64,000 nt of DNA, from NCBI GenBank assembly GCA_903827945.1, contig CAIKKN010000001.1, forward strand, positions 1 through 64,000, written 5' to 3'. This DNA comes from an uncultured Actinomycetes bacterium. Lineage in GTDB: Bacteria; Actinomycetota; Actinomycetes; Nanopelagicales; Nanopelagicaceae. Position numbers and translations under genes: made by a program. A model generated the notes under the pieces. It was not told where the DNA came from and did no database searches. It saw nothing but the letters and a program-made list of their open reading frames with translations. Numbering within the stretch: position 1 is the first letter of the stretch; every line of letters starts with the position of its first letter. Of this stretch, positions 9,694 to 18,748 are shown piece after piece.

Positions 9694-12381
9694 ATGACAC
9701 TTCAGGAAGATGGAGCAGAACTCCGAAGCGATGTACGTCGCCTCGGTGACCTCCTCGGCCAGAGTCTTGTCCGCCAAGTTGGAGATGATTTGCTTCAATT
9801 GGTCGAGGCTGTCCGCAAAGCTATTCGCGAAGGCAGCGGCGAAGAAATTCTCGACAACCTCTCTTCTGAGGAGAGCATTCAACTTGTACGAGCATTTAGC
9901 ACATACTTCAATTTGGCGAACGTTGCCGAACAGGTACACCGCGCACGCGTTCTTTCTGAGCAAAGAAATGCTGGCGGATCATGGCTCAGCCGGGCAGTAG
10001 ACCGAATTATCCAAGCGCAAGAGGCAAGCCATAAAACGGGCGATGAATTAACTCAGGAGAACATCCAAGAGTGGGTAAACAATTTCTCGGTTCGACCCGT
10101 TTTTACAGCTCACCCAACGGAAGCAGCGCGTCGTTCTGTACTAAACAAATTGGGAACTATTGCCGAGCTATTGGACAATCCAGATACTGCAGTGAGAAAT
10201 ACTCGTCTTGCAGAAGCAGTTGATTTACTGTGGCAAACAGATGAGCTTCGTATCGGTCGACCAGAGCCACTTGATGAGGCAACAAATGCTCTTTATTACC
10301 TAGATGATCTTTTCACAATGACAATGCCTGAAGTTCTCGATGACTTTGCCCGTGAATTGAAGCGTTTGAACATTGAGGTTTCTCCGACCGCACGCCCATT
10401 CAGCTTTGGAACGTGGATTGGCGGCGACCGTGATGGAAACCCTCACATCACACCAGAAGTCACGAAAAAGGCAATCACTTTGCAAACAGGCCACTTCATC
10501 CGCTCAATGTTGAAGTCTGTTGATGAACTTCGTCAGGCACTTTCAGTTTCTACGCGCATTGTTGGGGTCTCCCCGCAGCTTCTTGCATCTGTCAAAGTTG
10601 ATCTGGAACGTCTGCCGGAAATTGAAGACCGTTACCGTCGCCTCAATGTTGAAGAGCCCTACCGTTTGAAAGCAACCGCTATTCGTCATCGTTTAATTTT
10701 GACTCAGCGCCGGCACGCAGTGGGTGCCCTGCATGAAGAAGGTCGTGACTACGACAGCACAGCAGAATTGCTAACCGATCTTGCTCTCATGCGCTCCTCG
10801 TTGCTAGATCACAATGGAGAAACAATCGCTACAGGACTTCTCGAGCGAGTTATCCGATCTGTATCATCCTTTGGAATCACTCACGCGACAATGGATGTGC
10901 GCGAACACTCTGACGCTCATCATCACGCTCTTGGTCAGATTCTAGGAGATCGCTATGAAAACCGCTCTGAAACCCTCCTCAGCGAACTAAAGCGCCCAAG
11001 CACCCCAGACCTTTCGCATCTAGATGCCGATGGCTCAAAAACTCTTAATACCTTCATTGCAATTCGTGAACTCATAGAAAAATTTGGGCCAGAAGTAATA
11101 GAGACATACATAATTTCTATGACTAAGGGACATGAAGATGTCTTGGCGCCTGTACTTCTCGCACAAATTGCTGGACTTGTTTCGATTCAACCTGAAAATA
11201 AATTTGCTCTTGTTGGATTTGCTCCCCTTTTGGAAACCGTGGCTGAACTTCGCGCAGCAGACACCATCCTCGATGCTCTTCTTTCAAATCCTGAATACCG
11301 CGAAATTGTCCGCTTACGGGGTGAAATTCAAGAAGTAATGCTTGGTTATTCTGATTCAAATAAGGATGCCGGAATCGCAACTTCGCAATGGGAAATTCAC
11401 AAAGCGCAACGCAAGCTGCGCGATATCGCGCTAAAACATGGCGTGAAACTTCGTCTCTTCCATGGTCGCGGTGGTTCTGTTGGTCGCGGCGGCGGACCAA
11501 CTTATGATGCTTTGATTGCACTTCCTTGGGGAACCCTTGATGGGCAAATTAAGATGACCGAACAAGGTGAAGTTATAAGCGATAAATACGCAATCCCGGC
11601 ACTTGCTCGCGAGAATGTGGAACTCACACTTGCTGCGGCCCTTGAAGCAACAGTTCTCAATCGCGCCGCTCGTCAAAGTGTTGAAGACTTACAAAAGTGG
11701 AACAGCTGCATGGATCTTGTAAGTGATAGCTCTTTCGCAAAATATCGATCCCTTATTGACCACAAGGACTTGCCTGCTTACTTCTATGCATCAACCCCAG
11801 TTGAACAACTCGGTGATCTCTTCCTCGGCTCGCGTCCATCCCGTCGACCCGACGCATCAGGTGGTCTTGGTTCACTCCGTGCGATTCCTTGGGTTTTTGG
11901 CTGGACACAATCACGTCAAATAATCCCCGGCTGGTTCGGTGTTGGCTCAGGACTAAAAGCAGCACGTGAGGCGGGCAAAACTCAGACTTTAAAACATATG
12001 CTGACTGAATGGCACTTCTTCAGTACCTTTATTTCTAACGTCGAAATGACAATGGCAAAGACGGATCTCAAGATGTCTCGTAAATATGTTGAGAAACTTG
12101 TCGATCCATCCCTTCACCATTTCCTAGCCACGATTGAGGAAGAATTCGCTCTCACTCGCCAAGAAATTTTGCTTCTAACAGAGAAAACAGAACTTCTCGG
12201 TGACCAAGAAATCCTTGCGCGAACGCTTCAAGTACGAGACATCTACCTGGCCCCGCTCCACCTATTGCAGATTTCACTTCTGGAACACGTTCGTCAAGAT
12301 GGAGAATCTGACCCAACTTTGCACCGCGCCTTGCTTCTCACTATTAACGGTGTGGCTGCAGGGCTTCGCAACACTGGTTGA
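9694..12381 (+). CDS. ppc: Phosphoenolpyruvate carboxylase
   Basis: This 895-residue anaplerotic enzyme adds bicarbonate to PEP to give oxaloacetate. All signature motifs are intact: FTAHPTEAARRS (catalytic His, about residue 135), WIGGDRDGNPHIT (about 245), GYSDSNKDAGI (about 550), FHGRGGSVGRGGGP (about 590), and the conserved C terminus NTG. The start ATG 9694 gives a normal-length protein; no strong Shine-Dalgarno is seen. It is the only plus-strand gene in the first 22 kb and converges on pth with a 9-nt gap and no terminator. With mdh, icd and sucCD at 39-48 kb it serves the TCA cycle. Confidence 0.98.
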   Translation: MTLQEDGAELRSDVRRLGDLLGQSLVRQVGDDLLQLVEAVRKAIREGSGEEILDNLSSEESIQLVRAFSTYFNLANVAEQVHRARVLSEQRNAGGSWLSRAVDRIIQAQEASHKTGDELTQENIQEWVNNFSVRPVFTAHPTEAARRSVLNKLGTIAELLDNPDTAVRNTRLAEAVDLLWQTDELRIGRPEPLDEATNALYYLDDLFTMTMPEVLDDFARELKRLNIEVSPTARPFSFGTWIGGDRDGNPHITPEVTKKAITLQTGHFIRSMLKSVDELRQALSVSTRIVGVSPQLLASVKVDLERLPEIEDRYRRLNVEEPYRLKATAIRHRLILTQRRHAVGALHEEGRDYDSTAELLTDLALMRSSLLDHNGETIATGLLERVIRSVSSFGITHATMDVREHSDAHHHALGQILGDRYENRSETLLSELKRPSTPDLSHLDADGSKTLNTFIAIRELIEKFGPEVIETYIISMTKGHEDVLAPVLLAQIAGLVSIQPENKFALVGFAPLLETVAELRAADTILDALLSNPEYREIVRLRGEIQEVMLGYSDSNKDAGIATSQWEIHKAQRKLRDIALKHGVKLRLFHGRGGSVGRGGGPTYDALIALPWGTLDGQIKMTEQGEVISDKYAIPALARENVELTLAAALEATVLNRAARQSVEDLQKWNSCMDLVSDSSFAKYRSLIDHKDLPAYFYASTPVEQLGDLFLGSRPSRRPDASGGLGSLRAIPWVFGWTQSRQIIPGWFGVGSGLKAAREAGKTQTLKHMLTEWHFFSTFISNVEMTMAKTDLKMSRKYVEKLVDPSLHHFLATIEEEFALTRQEILLLTEKTELLGDQEILARTLQVRDIYLAPLHLLQISLLEHVRQDGESDPTLHRALLLTINGVAAGLRNTG

Positions 12382-12390
12382 TACTTTTAA

Positions 12391-12954
12391 TTAGTTATTA
12401 AAGTCTTGCTGAGTTTGTTCTAAACCTTTTTCGATTAATCGCTCAACCGCAAGTGCGCCCCGCGCAATGAAATCATCTAGCTCTTTCTTCTCTGTTGAGG
12501 AGAAGGGTTTTAATACGTAATCCGCTGGGTCTTGAGGGGCTGGTGGACGGCCTACGCCAATTCGAACACGGAAATAATCTGGACCAGAAAAATGCTTTGT
12601 GATGTCTTTGAGGCCATTATGGCCATTGTCTCCACCAGAAAATTTCACCCGAATAGTGTTAAAGGGAATGTCAATTTCATCATGAACAACGATTATGTTC
12701 TTTGCTTCCACTTTGTAGAAATCGGCTAGTGCCTTGAGTGGCGCTCCGGATTCATTCATATATAACTTTGATTTGGCGATTGTGACTGCCACGCCTGCAA
12801 CTCTAATATCTGCAATTTCGCAACGAGATTTGTGTGAAGAAAGTTTTACACTGCTGGCCAAATAGTTTGTAACCATCTGGCCAGCGTTATGCCGAGTTGA
12901 CGAGTACTGATCTCCTGGATTGCCTAGGCCGAAAACAATCCAGCGATCTGCCAT
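12391..12954 (-). CDS. pth: Peptidyl-tRNA hydrolase
   Basis: This 187-residue enzyme frees tRNA from prematurely released peptidyl-tRNA. The N-terminal motif GLGNPGDQYSSTRHNAGQM holds the catalytic His (about residue 22). Further family motifs are MNESG (about 68), VHDEIDIP (about 92) and GDNGHNGLKDI (about 110). It lies 13 nt downstream of the ribosomal protein bL25 gene, a pairing common in actinobacteria, and is probably cotranscribed with it. Confidence 0.97.
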   Translation of the reverse strand: MADRWIVFGLGNPGDQYSSTRHNAGQMVTNYLASSVKLSSHKSRCEIADIRVAGVAVTIAKSKLYMNESGAPLKALADFYKVEAKNIIVVHDEIDIPFNTIRVKFSGGDNGHNGLKDITKHFSGPDYFRVRIGVGRPPAPQDPADYVLKPFSSTEKKELDDFIARGALAVERLIEKGLEQTQQDFNN

Positions 12955-12967
12955 CGTGACTCGTTAA

Positions 12968-13579
12968 TTACTTGGTTTCAGCTGCAGGTGCAGCAGGTGT
13001 TGCTGCTGTTTCAACAGCTGCAACAGGAGTTTCTTCAGCCGCTGTTGACTTCTCAGACAAGTGAACGACAATCATGTGTGGATCTGAAACAAGCTTTGTG
13101 CCTGCAGGAAGAATGACATCTCCAGCGTACTTAGATGTGTTTGAAGCCATTCCCTGAATGCTTAGCTCGATGAATGACGGAATCGACGTTGCTTCAACTT
13201 CAACTTCAATTGAGTTGTTTACGTGCTCAAGAATTCCATCACGATCATGCTCACCCGTTGTGTGAATTGGAACTTCAACAGTTACCTTTTCACCGCGGCG
13301 AACAACGAGAAGGTCAATGTGCTCAAGGATTCCGGTGATTGGATGCTTTGTGACTGACTTTGGAAGTGTGAGTTCTACCTTTCCGTCAAAGTTGATGTCA
13401 AGAAGCACATTTGAAGTCTTAAGTGCTGTGCCCATCTCTTTTGCAGGAAGTGATACGTGTTGTGGAACTGCGCCGTGACCATAAATAACCGCTGGGACTA
13501 GTCCAGCTTTGCGATCGCGACGGGATGCGCCTTTACCAAAATTGGTGCGCGTTGTTCCATTGATTGAAATCTCGGCCAT
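12968..13579 (-). CDS. rplY: Ribosomal protein bL25 (CTC/TL5 form)
   Basis: This 203-residue protein binds 5S rRNA in the large ribosomal subunit. An N-terminal L25 domain (residues 1-90, starting TNFGKGASRRDRKAG) is followed by the TL5/CTC beta domain (about 95-180) and a low-complexity Ala/Glu/Thr/Pro tail of about 25 residues ending in PAAPAAETK. The long two-domain form is the general-stress CTC type rather than the short E. coli L25. Upstream (about 13620-13660) TTGCTC and TAACTA, 16 nt apart, could be its promoter. Confidence 0.96.
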   Translation of the reverse strand: MAEISINGTTRTNFGKGASRRDRKAGLVPAVIYGHGAVPQHVSLPAKEMGTALKTSNVLLDINFDGKVELTLPKSVTKHPITGILEHIDLLVVRRGEKVTVEVPIHTTGEHDRDGILEHVNNSIEVEVEATSIPSFIELSIQGMASNTSKYAGDVILPAGTKLVSDPHMIVVHLSEKSTAAEETPVAAVETAATPAAPAAETK

Positions 13580-13701
13580 GAGTTGCTACTTTCTCTAAAT
13601 ATCTACGTGCTTCGAATAGTTACTACAGCACGGTTAGAGAGCAACCCGTCGATTACGGATAAAAACTATCCCTCGCCGTGACGTGGCAGAAGGGTATCTT
13701 G

Positions 13702-13718
13702 GCCCTGTTCAATAGGGC
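13702..13718. repeat. Small inverted repeat downstream of the tetR-type gene
   Basis: GCCCT and AGGGC flank a 7-nt loop (GTTCAAT), just after the minus-strand tetR stop codon. It is not followed by a T run on either strand. It may be a weak terminator or 3' stabilising hairpin; the evidence is thin. Confidence 0.3.
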
Positions 13719-13726
13719 AAATCAGC

Positions 13727-14329
13727 TCAATCTTGAGCGAGAATTACCTTCCGAAGCACAGTGTTAACCATATCAAGCCAATTTGCGGGGTCTACTTTAT
13801 GATCAACGTAATCATTCACAATTTGTCCAAGCGTATAAGCCTGAATAAAAACTGACATTGTGCGACTGTCAAATTTCGGATTAACCCAACCTCGAAATTG
13901 CATCTCTTGACACATATCGGCAATCGCGCCGGTTAAGCGTTCTTGCTGTTCATTTAACTTCGATCTCATTCTCTCCGTAAGTCCAGCGTGAGCCACGGCT
14001 TTGATTCGAATTAGGCGCTCAGCTCGATAGTTTTCAGAATGCGTATATTCGTTGAAAGATTCCAATTTCTTAATAAAGGATTCCCTGTCGGGCTCTTTGA
14101 GTGACTCGGCTACCCAAGCGATAGTTGTATCAACAATATTTGAAAACCTTCTGACTTCTGCTTCTTCAAGAAGATCATCAAAATCCACAAAATGGTGATA
14201 CAGAGATCCTTTAGAAATTCCGGATCTTGCAAGAACATGCTCGCTTGTTATTTCACTTAAGTGCTCCGTCTTAAGCATTTCAACAACGGCATTGATTAAG
14301 ACTTCACGCGTTGGGTGGGACAAATTCAT
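13727..14329 (-). CDS. TetR-family transcriptional regulator
   Basis: This 200-residue regulator has an N-terminal helix-turn-helix (about residues 25-48, VLARSGISKGSLYHHFVDF), the TetR hallmark. The C-terminal helical ligand domain has no recognisable ligand signature. Its start ATG overlaps the prs stop by one nucleotide (TAATG), so it belongs to the glmU-prs unit. A TetR-type gene beside glmU/prs is also found in mycobacteria, which points to a vertical rather than acquired gene. Target and ligand are unknown. Confidence 0.9.
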   Translation of the reverse strand: MNLSHPTREVLINAVVEMLKTEHLSEITSEHVLARSGISKGSLYHHFVDFDDLLEEAEVRRFSNIVDTTIAWVAESLKEPDRESFIKKLESFNEYTHSENYRAERLIRIKAVAHAGLTERMRSKLNEQQERLTGAIADMCQEMQFRGWVNPKFDSRTMSVFIQAYTLGQIVNDYVDHKVDPANWLDMVNTVLRKVILAQD

Positions 14330-15309
14330 TAGCTATGTCCGTCAAAGAGACTTGTCACTGATCCGTCCTCGAATACTTCGCGAATCGCTCGAGCCAGAAG
14401 AGGTGCAATCGAAAGCACTGTTAATTTATCAAAGCGGCGATCATCTGGAATTGGGAGAGTATTTGTCATTACAACTTCCGTCGCCCCGCTGTTTTTAAGG
14501 CGATCTGAAGCCGGACCAGAAAGAACTCCGTGCGTCGCTGCAACAATCACTTCCGAAGCGCCTGCCTCAAGACACGCGTCAACAGCTTTAACAATCGTTC
14601 CAGCAGTATCAATCATGTCGTCAATCACGACTGCAGTGCGTCCTTTAACGTCTCCAACAATGCGGCCGACAGTCGCTTCGTTTGGAACTCGTGGGTCGCG
14701 TGTTTTGTGAATGAACGCAATTGGGCAGCCGCCCATGAGGTCTGACCAGCGCTCTGCAACGCGGACTCGCCCTGAGTCTGGTGAAACAATGGTGAGGTTA
14801 TTGCGATCTACCTTGCTTCCAACATAATTTGTAAGTAGCGGCAGGGCAAATAGATGATCCACGGGACCATCAAAGAATCCTTGAATTTGAGAGGTGTGAA
14901 GATCTACGACCATAAGACGGTCGGCGCCGGCGGCCTTAAATAAATCGGCCATCAATCGAGCGGAAATTGGCTCACGTCCACGATGCTTTTTATCTTGCCG
15001 CGCGTATCCATAAAACGGAGCAACTACCGTGATTCTCTTTGCAGATGCACGCTTGAGAGCATCAACCATAATTAACTGCTCCATAATTTGTTTATTCACT
15101 GGAGCTGCGTGGCTTTGAATTACAAATGCATCGCTTCCGCGAACGCTCTCTTCGAAACGAACAAATATTTCACCATTGGCAAAGTCATAAGCCGAAGTTG
15201 GGGTAACTGCAATACCAAGGTCAGATGCGACCTCTTCTGCTAGCTCCGGATAACCTCTTCCAGAAAAAACGCGCAGGCGTTTTTCCGATGAGAGACGAAG
15301 TTCGCTCAT
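14329..15309 (-). CDS. prs: Ribose-phosphate pyrophosphokinase (PRPP synthetase)
   Basis: This 326-residue enzyme makes PRPP from ribose 5-phosphate and ATP, feeding purine, pyrimidine, NAD, His and Trp synthesis. It has the class I pattern: an N-terminal FSGRGYPELAEEVASDLG, the flexible-loop region YARQDKKHRGREPIS (about residue 105), VVDLHTSQIQGFFDGPVDHL (about 138), and the PRPP-binding loop DDMIDTAGT (about 228). A strong AAGGGG precedes ATG 15309. It is 25 nt downstream of glmU. PRPP made here is used by the purine genes in the same window (purN, purH). Confidence 0.97.
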   Translation of the reverse strand: MSELRLSSEKRLRVFSGRGYPELAEEVASDLGIAVTPTSAYDFANGEIFVRFEESVRGSDAFVIQSHAAPVNKQIMEQLIMVDALKRASAKRITVVAPFYGYARQDKKHRGREPISARLMADLFKAAGADRLMVVDLHTSQIQGFFDGPVDHLFALPLLTNYVGSKVDRNNLTIVSPDSGRVRVAERWSDLMGGCPIAFIHKTRDPRVPNEATVGRIVGDVKGRTAVVIDDMIDTAGTIVKAVDACLEAGASEVIVAATHGVLSGPASDRLKNSGATEVVMTNTLPIPDDRRFDKLTVLSIAPLLARAIREVFEDGSVTSLFDGHS

Positions 15310-15334
15310 TGATGATCCCCTTACTCCTATTGGC

Positions 15335-16777
15335 TTAATCGGTGGCTCCTGCTTCTCTTGCAGCTTGCTCAGATTTCGTTCCCGATCTGCGGCGAAGCAC
15401 CCAACCTAAAACATTTCGCTGCTTGGCGCGAGCAACTCCGATTGCACCGGCAGGAACATCCTCGGTAATAATCGAGCCTGCCGCTGTATAGGCGCCATCC
15501 CCGATGGTTACTGGTGCCACGAGCATAGTGTCACTTCCCACTCGAACGTGATCACCCACAACGGTCTGGTGTTTCTCAACACCGTCATAATTTACGAAAA
15601 TAGTGGCAGCGCCAATATTGGTGCCCTTACCAATCGTGGCATCTCCCACATAGGTAAGGTGCGGCACTTTTGAGCCTTCGCCAATAGTGGAGCTTTTAAT
15701 TTCAACATACGCGCCAACTTTGGAGTTCGCGGCTAAATGTGTGCCTGGGCGAATAAATGAGAATGGACCCACACTTGCGCCCGCACCGATTTCGGCATCT
15801 GTTGCGCGGGATTCAATGATGACTGCGCCTTGCGCGACCTTTACATTTGTAAGAGTGGTCCTTGGGCCAATAAGAGCCTCCGAGGCAATCTTTGTCGAAC
15901 CGTGAAGAGCAGTGCCGGGCAAAATTGTGACATCTGCTGAAATCTGTACGGTTGAATCAATCCAGGTTGTCAGAGGGTCAATAATTGAAACCCCACTCCG
16001 CATGTGCTCATCATTAATGCGATCTCGCATAATTCCCGCACAATCTGCAAGTTGGGATCGATCGTTAATACCTAGGGTTTCAGTGAAATCATTTGACTGG
16101 ATTGCAACAGAAACTTTGCCAGAGCCTTTGATCAGCGAAATTACATCGGTGAGGTAGAGCTCCCCTTGCGAATTCTCTGCAGTCAACTTCTTTGACGCAT
16201 CACGAAGCGCGTCAATATCAAAGATGTACACACCTGTATTTATTTCGTCGATGAGTTTTTGGTCATCATCGGCGTCACGTTCTTCAACAATTCGAACAAT
16301 TGCACCTAATTCATCTCGAACTATGCGACCGTATCCAAAGGGATCAGGCAAGACTGCTGTCAGCACTGATGCGACGCTTTCTAGTTCTACATGCGCTTCA
16401 ATAAATTCTCTAAGGGTTGAAGTTCGCAGAAGTGGTGTATCGCCAGCAACAACTAGAACTGATCCTGAAATACTTGTGTCAGCGAGCGCAAGTTGGACGG
16501 CATGTCCTGTTCCATTCCGCTCTGCTTGGTGAACAAGTTTGGCGCTAGGGGCAATTTCTGAAAGGTGGGCTTCTACAGCTTCGCGGTGGGCTCCAACAAC
16601 AATTGATAATTCCTTCGCAACAGGCGTCACTGCATCCAGCACGTGGTGGATAATCGTTTTCCCTGCGATTGTGTGAAGGACTTTTGCCAGCGATGATTTC
16701 ATTCGCGTGCCTTCGCCAGCAGCGAGCACTATTGCAAGGTCTATTCCCTTTTGCTGATCAACTTGCTGACTAGCCAA
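15335..16777 (-). CDS. glmU: Bifunctional UDP-N-acetylglucosamine synthase GlmU
   Basis: This 480-residue enzyme has two activities: glucosamine-1-phosphate acetyltransferase and GlcNAc-1-P uridyltransferase, giving UDP-GlcNAc for peptidoglycan. The N-terminal nucleotidyltransferase domain shows LAAGEGTRMKS (residues 18-28) and VAGDTPLL. The C-terminal left-handed beta helix (about 260-450) has the hexapeptide pattern and conserved segments such as IRPGTHLA and VNYDGVEKH. TTG 16777 is the start: GGGAGG is correctly spaced upstream and the frame has no better start. The gene follows tRNA-Gln. Confidence 0.97.
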   Translation of the reverse strand: MASQQVDQQKGIDLAIVLAAGEGTRMKSSLAKVLHTIAGKTIIHHVLDAVTPVAKELSIVVGAHREAVEAHLSEIAPSAKLVHQAERNGTGHAVQLALADTSISGSVLVVAGDTPLLRTSTLREFIEAHVELESVASVLTAVLPDPFGYGRIVRDELGAIVRIVEERDADDDQKLIDEINTGVYIFDIDALRDASKKLTAENSQGELYLTDVISLIKGSGKVSVAIQSNDFTETLGINDRSQLADCAGIMRDRINDEHMRSGVSIIDPLTTWIDSTVQISADVTILPGTALHGSTKIASEALIGPRTTLTNVKVAQGAVIIESRATDAEIGAGASVGPFSFIRPGTHLAANSKVGAYVEIKSSTIGEGSKVPHLTYVGDATIGKGTNIGAATIFVNYDGVEKHQTVVGDHVRVGSDTMLVAPVTIGDGAYTAAGSIITEDVPAGAIGVARAKQRNVLGWVLRRRSGTKSEQAAREAGATD

Positions 16778-16853
16778 AAGTGCCTCCCAACTGTTTACTG
16801 GTTAAGCAAGCTCGTTATCAGAGTCTATCGGTGGCGGTGGCGCCTGACGGATT

Positions 16854-16928
16854 TGGCTCCGCCACCAGGTATCGATCCTGGACCCTGGGCTTCAAAGGCC
16901 CATGTGCTAGCCACTACACAATGGCGGA
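16854..16928 (-). tRNA. tRNA-Gln (anticodon UUG), CCA encoded
   Basis: On the minus strand the acceptor arms TCCGCCA and TGGCGGA pair perfectly. The anticodon stem TGGGC/GCCCA closes the loop CTTTGAA, giving anticodon TTG for Gln codon CAA. The T stem is CCAGG/CCTGG with loop ATCGATA. Discriminator G is followed by an encoded CCA. It lies between ispE and glmU in the same direction. Confidence 0.95.
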
Positions 16929-16979
16929 ACCTGAATTCTCCCTTATTGTGGCGATTCGTGCAAAAGGGAGCAGTAATCT

Positions 16980-17900
16980 CTAGAGAGTCTCGACGACCCG
17001 TGCTCCGTGAACAGGTCCATAAGCTCTCAAAACGCTTGATACAACCCCGCTGGCACTTAGGGCAACAGTTAAATCCAGAGCGCGCTCTTCATCTTCTACA
17101 AGAAATACAACAGTTGGGCCAGATCCAGAAACGATTCCACCAAGAGCGCCGTATTCCTCGCCCACATCTAGAACAAGTCGAAGTGCTGGACGTAATGAGC
17201 AAGCCGCCGCTTGCAAATCATTTGTCAGGAACTCCCCGACCCCACGTGCGTCGGCTGCTCGAAGCGCTTGTAATAGCGAATCACTTGTACGCGGATTACT
17301 TATCTCTCTACCTTCACGTAGGCGATCACATTCTTTATAAACAGCAGGAGTAGATAGTCCACTTCCCGACATAGCAACAACCCAGTGGTAAGTACCTCTT
17401 GCAAGAGCCGGCGTTAATTGATCTCCACGCCCAAGGCCTACAGCAATTCCTCCAGCAATCGAGAACGGAACATCGCTCCCAAGCTCAGTAGCAATTCGTT
17501 CCATTTCATCACGAGAAAGAGACAAATCACAGAGCGCGTCAATTCCAACAATGACCCCGGCGGCATCAGCGCTGCCTCCGGCCATTCCACCAGCAACAGG
17601 AATCTCTTTCTTTAAATGAATTTCAAGATCTGGAAAAGCGTCATAACGATCAATCATAAGTTGAGCTGCTTTATATGCCAGATTGGATGAATCCGTTGGT
17701 ACCCCATGCGCCGTTGATCCTGAAACCGAAAGAGTTATTCCCGTTCCATCTTTTCCATATCGGACCGTTACATCATCAAAAATTGAAATAGCTTGAAAGA
17801 CGCTCACCACATCGTGGAATCCGTCTGCGCCTAAAGGCCCTACGGATAATTGCAAGTTGACCTTCGCTGGTACGCGAACAACAACCCCTTTTGTAATCAC
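16980..17900 (-). CDS. ispE: 4-diphosphocytidyl-2-C-methyl-D-erythritol kinase
   Basis: This 306-residue GHMP kinase phosphorylates CDP-methylerythritol in the MEP pathway for isoprenoid precursors. It shows VPAKVNLQLSVG at the N terminus (about residues 9-20), the ATP loop VAGGMAGGSADAAG (about residue 97), and the C-terminal GSGPTVVFLV. GTG 17900 is chosen as start because TACGCT lies exactly 6 nt upstream, suggesting leaderless transcription from its own promoter between ksgA and ispE. It is part of the conserved tatD-ksgA-ispE run. Confidence 0.96.
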   Translation of the reverse strand: MITKGVVVRVPAKVNLQLSVGPLGADGFHDVVSVFQAISIFDDVTVRYGKDGTGITLSVSGSTAHGVPTDSSNLAYKAAQLMIDRYDAFPDLEIHLKKEIPVAGGMAGGSADAAGVIVGIDALCDLSLSRDEMERIATELGSDVPFSIAGGIAVGLGRGDQLTPALARGTYHWVVAMSGSGLSTPAVYKECDRLREGREISNPRTSDSLLQALRAADARGVGEFLTNDLQAAACSLRPALRLVLDVGEEYGALGGIVSGSGPTVVFLVEDEERALDLTVALSASGVVSSVLRAYGPVHGARVVETL

Positions 17901-17906
17901 CTAGAT

Positions 17907-17912
17907 AGCGTA
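17907..17912 (-). promoter_or_regulatory. Putative leaderless -10 box of ispE
   Basis: TACGCT, then ATCTAG (6 nt), then the GTG start at 17900. It lies in the short ksgA-ispE gap. Confidence 0.45.
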
Positions 17913-17918
17913 TTGCTT

Positions 17919-18746
17919 TTATTGCGCCTGTGCGATTTTAATGAAGTCGGCAAGTAAAAGGGCTTCTCCGCGAGCGGTGGGGTCAACTCCCGCACTTTCA
18001 ATAATCGCACTTGCCGACGCTCCCAAATGCTCTGACAGCGCACCCCTCAACATCTTGCGGCGTTGAGCAAATGCTCCGTCAATGAGAGCAAAAGTCTTCA
18101 ATCTCAAAGCTTCATCTCCGGGAACCTCATGGCGGTCAAAACGTACAAGGGAAGAATCCACATTCGGGATTGGCCAAAAAATGCTACGAGAAACGTTTCC
18201 TGCAGAAATTAACGTTCCCCACCAACTAGCTTTCACTGAAGGCGAGCCATAACTCTTTGTGCCAGGTTTGGCCACAAGCCTGTCTGCAACTTCACTTTGA
18301 ACCATGACAACACCGGTTCGTAGAGTTGGCAATTTTTCAAAAGCACGCAGCAGCACAGGAACAGAAACGTTGTACGGGAGATTTGCAACTAAAACTGTTG
18401 GGGCCGGGTCAAGTGCCTCCAGATTCATTGCGTCAGCAGTTATAACTTTTAGATTTGCCGGTTCAAATCCATGTCGCTCAGCTGTAGCCGGTAGTTCTTT
18501 TGCGAGGCGAGGATCAATCTCAATTGCGATGACAAAGGAAGATGCTTCCAATAAAGCCAAAGTCAGAGAACCGAGTCCGGGCCCTATTTCTAATGCTATG
18601 TCACTTTCAGCAACATCTGCGCTTTTTACAATCCTTCTGCATGTGTTTGCATCAACGACAAAATTCTGACCAAGTTTCTTTGTTGGATTTACACCAATGC
18701 GATTGGCAATCTCGCGAATCTCAGTTGCGCCTAGGAGACCCGACAT
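17919..18746 (-). CDS. rsmA: 16S rRNA dimethyladenosine transferase KsgA/RsmA
   Basis: This 275-residue SAM-dependent enzyme dimethylates the two adjacent adenines in the 3' terminal helix of 16S rRNA. It has LGQNFVVDANTCRRIV (residues 25-40), the SAM-binding motif LEIGPGLGSLTLA (about 53), and the catalytic NLPYN (about 122). The C-terminal rRNA-binding subdomain is complete. GGTGAG lies 7 nt upstream of ATG 18746. It directly follows tatD with a 2-nt gap; the rpfB gene found between these two in many actinobacteria is absent. Confidence 0.97.
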   Translation of the reverse strand: MSGLLGATEIREIANRIGVNPTKKLGQNFVVDANTCRRIVKSADVAESDIALEIGPGLGSLTLALLEASSFVIAIEIDPRLAKELPATAERHGFEPANLKVITADAMNLEALDPAPTVLVANLPYNVSVPVLLRAFEKLPTLRTGVVMVQSEVADRLVAKPGTKSYGSPSVKASWWGTLISAGNVSRSIFWPIPNVDSSLVRFDRHEVPGDEALRLKTFALIDGAFAQRRKMLRGALSEHLGASASAIIESAGVDPTARGEALLLADFIKIAQAQ

Positions 18747-18748
18747 AT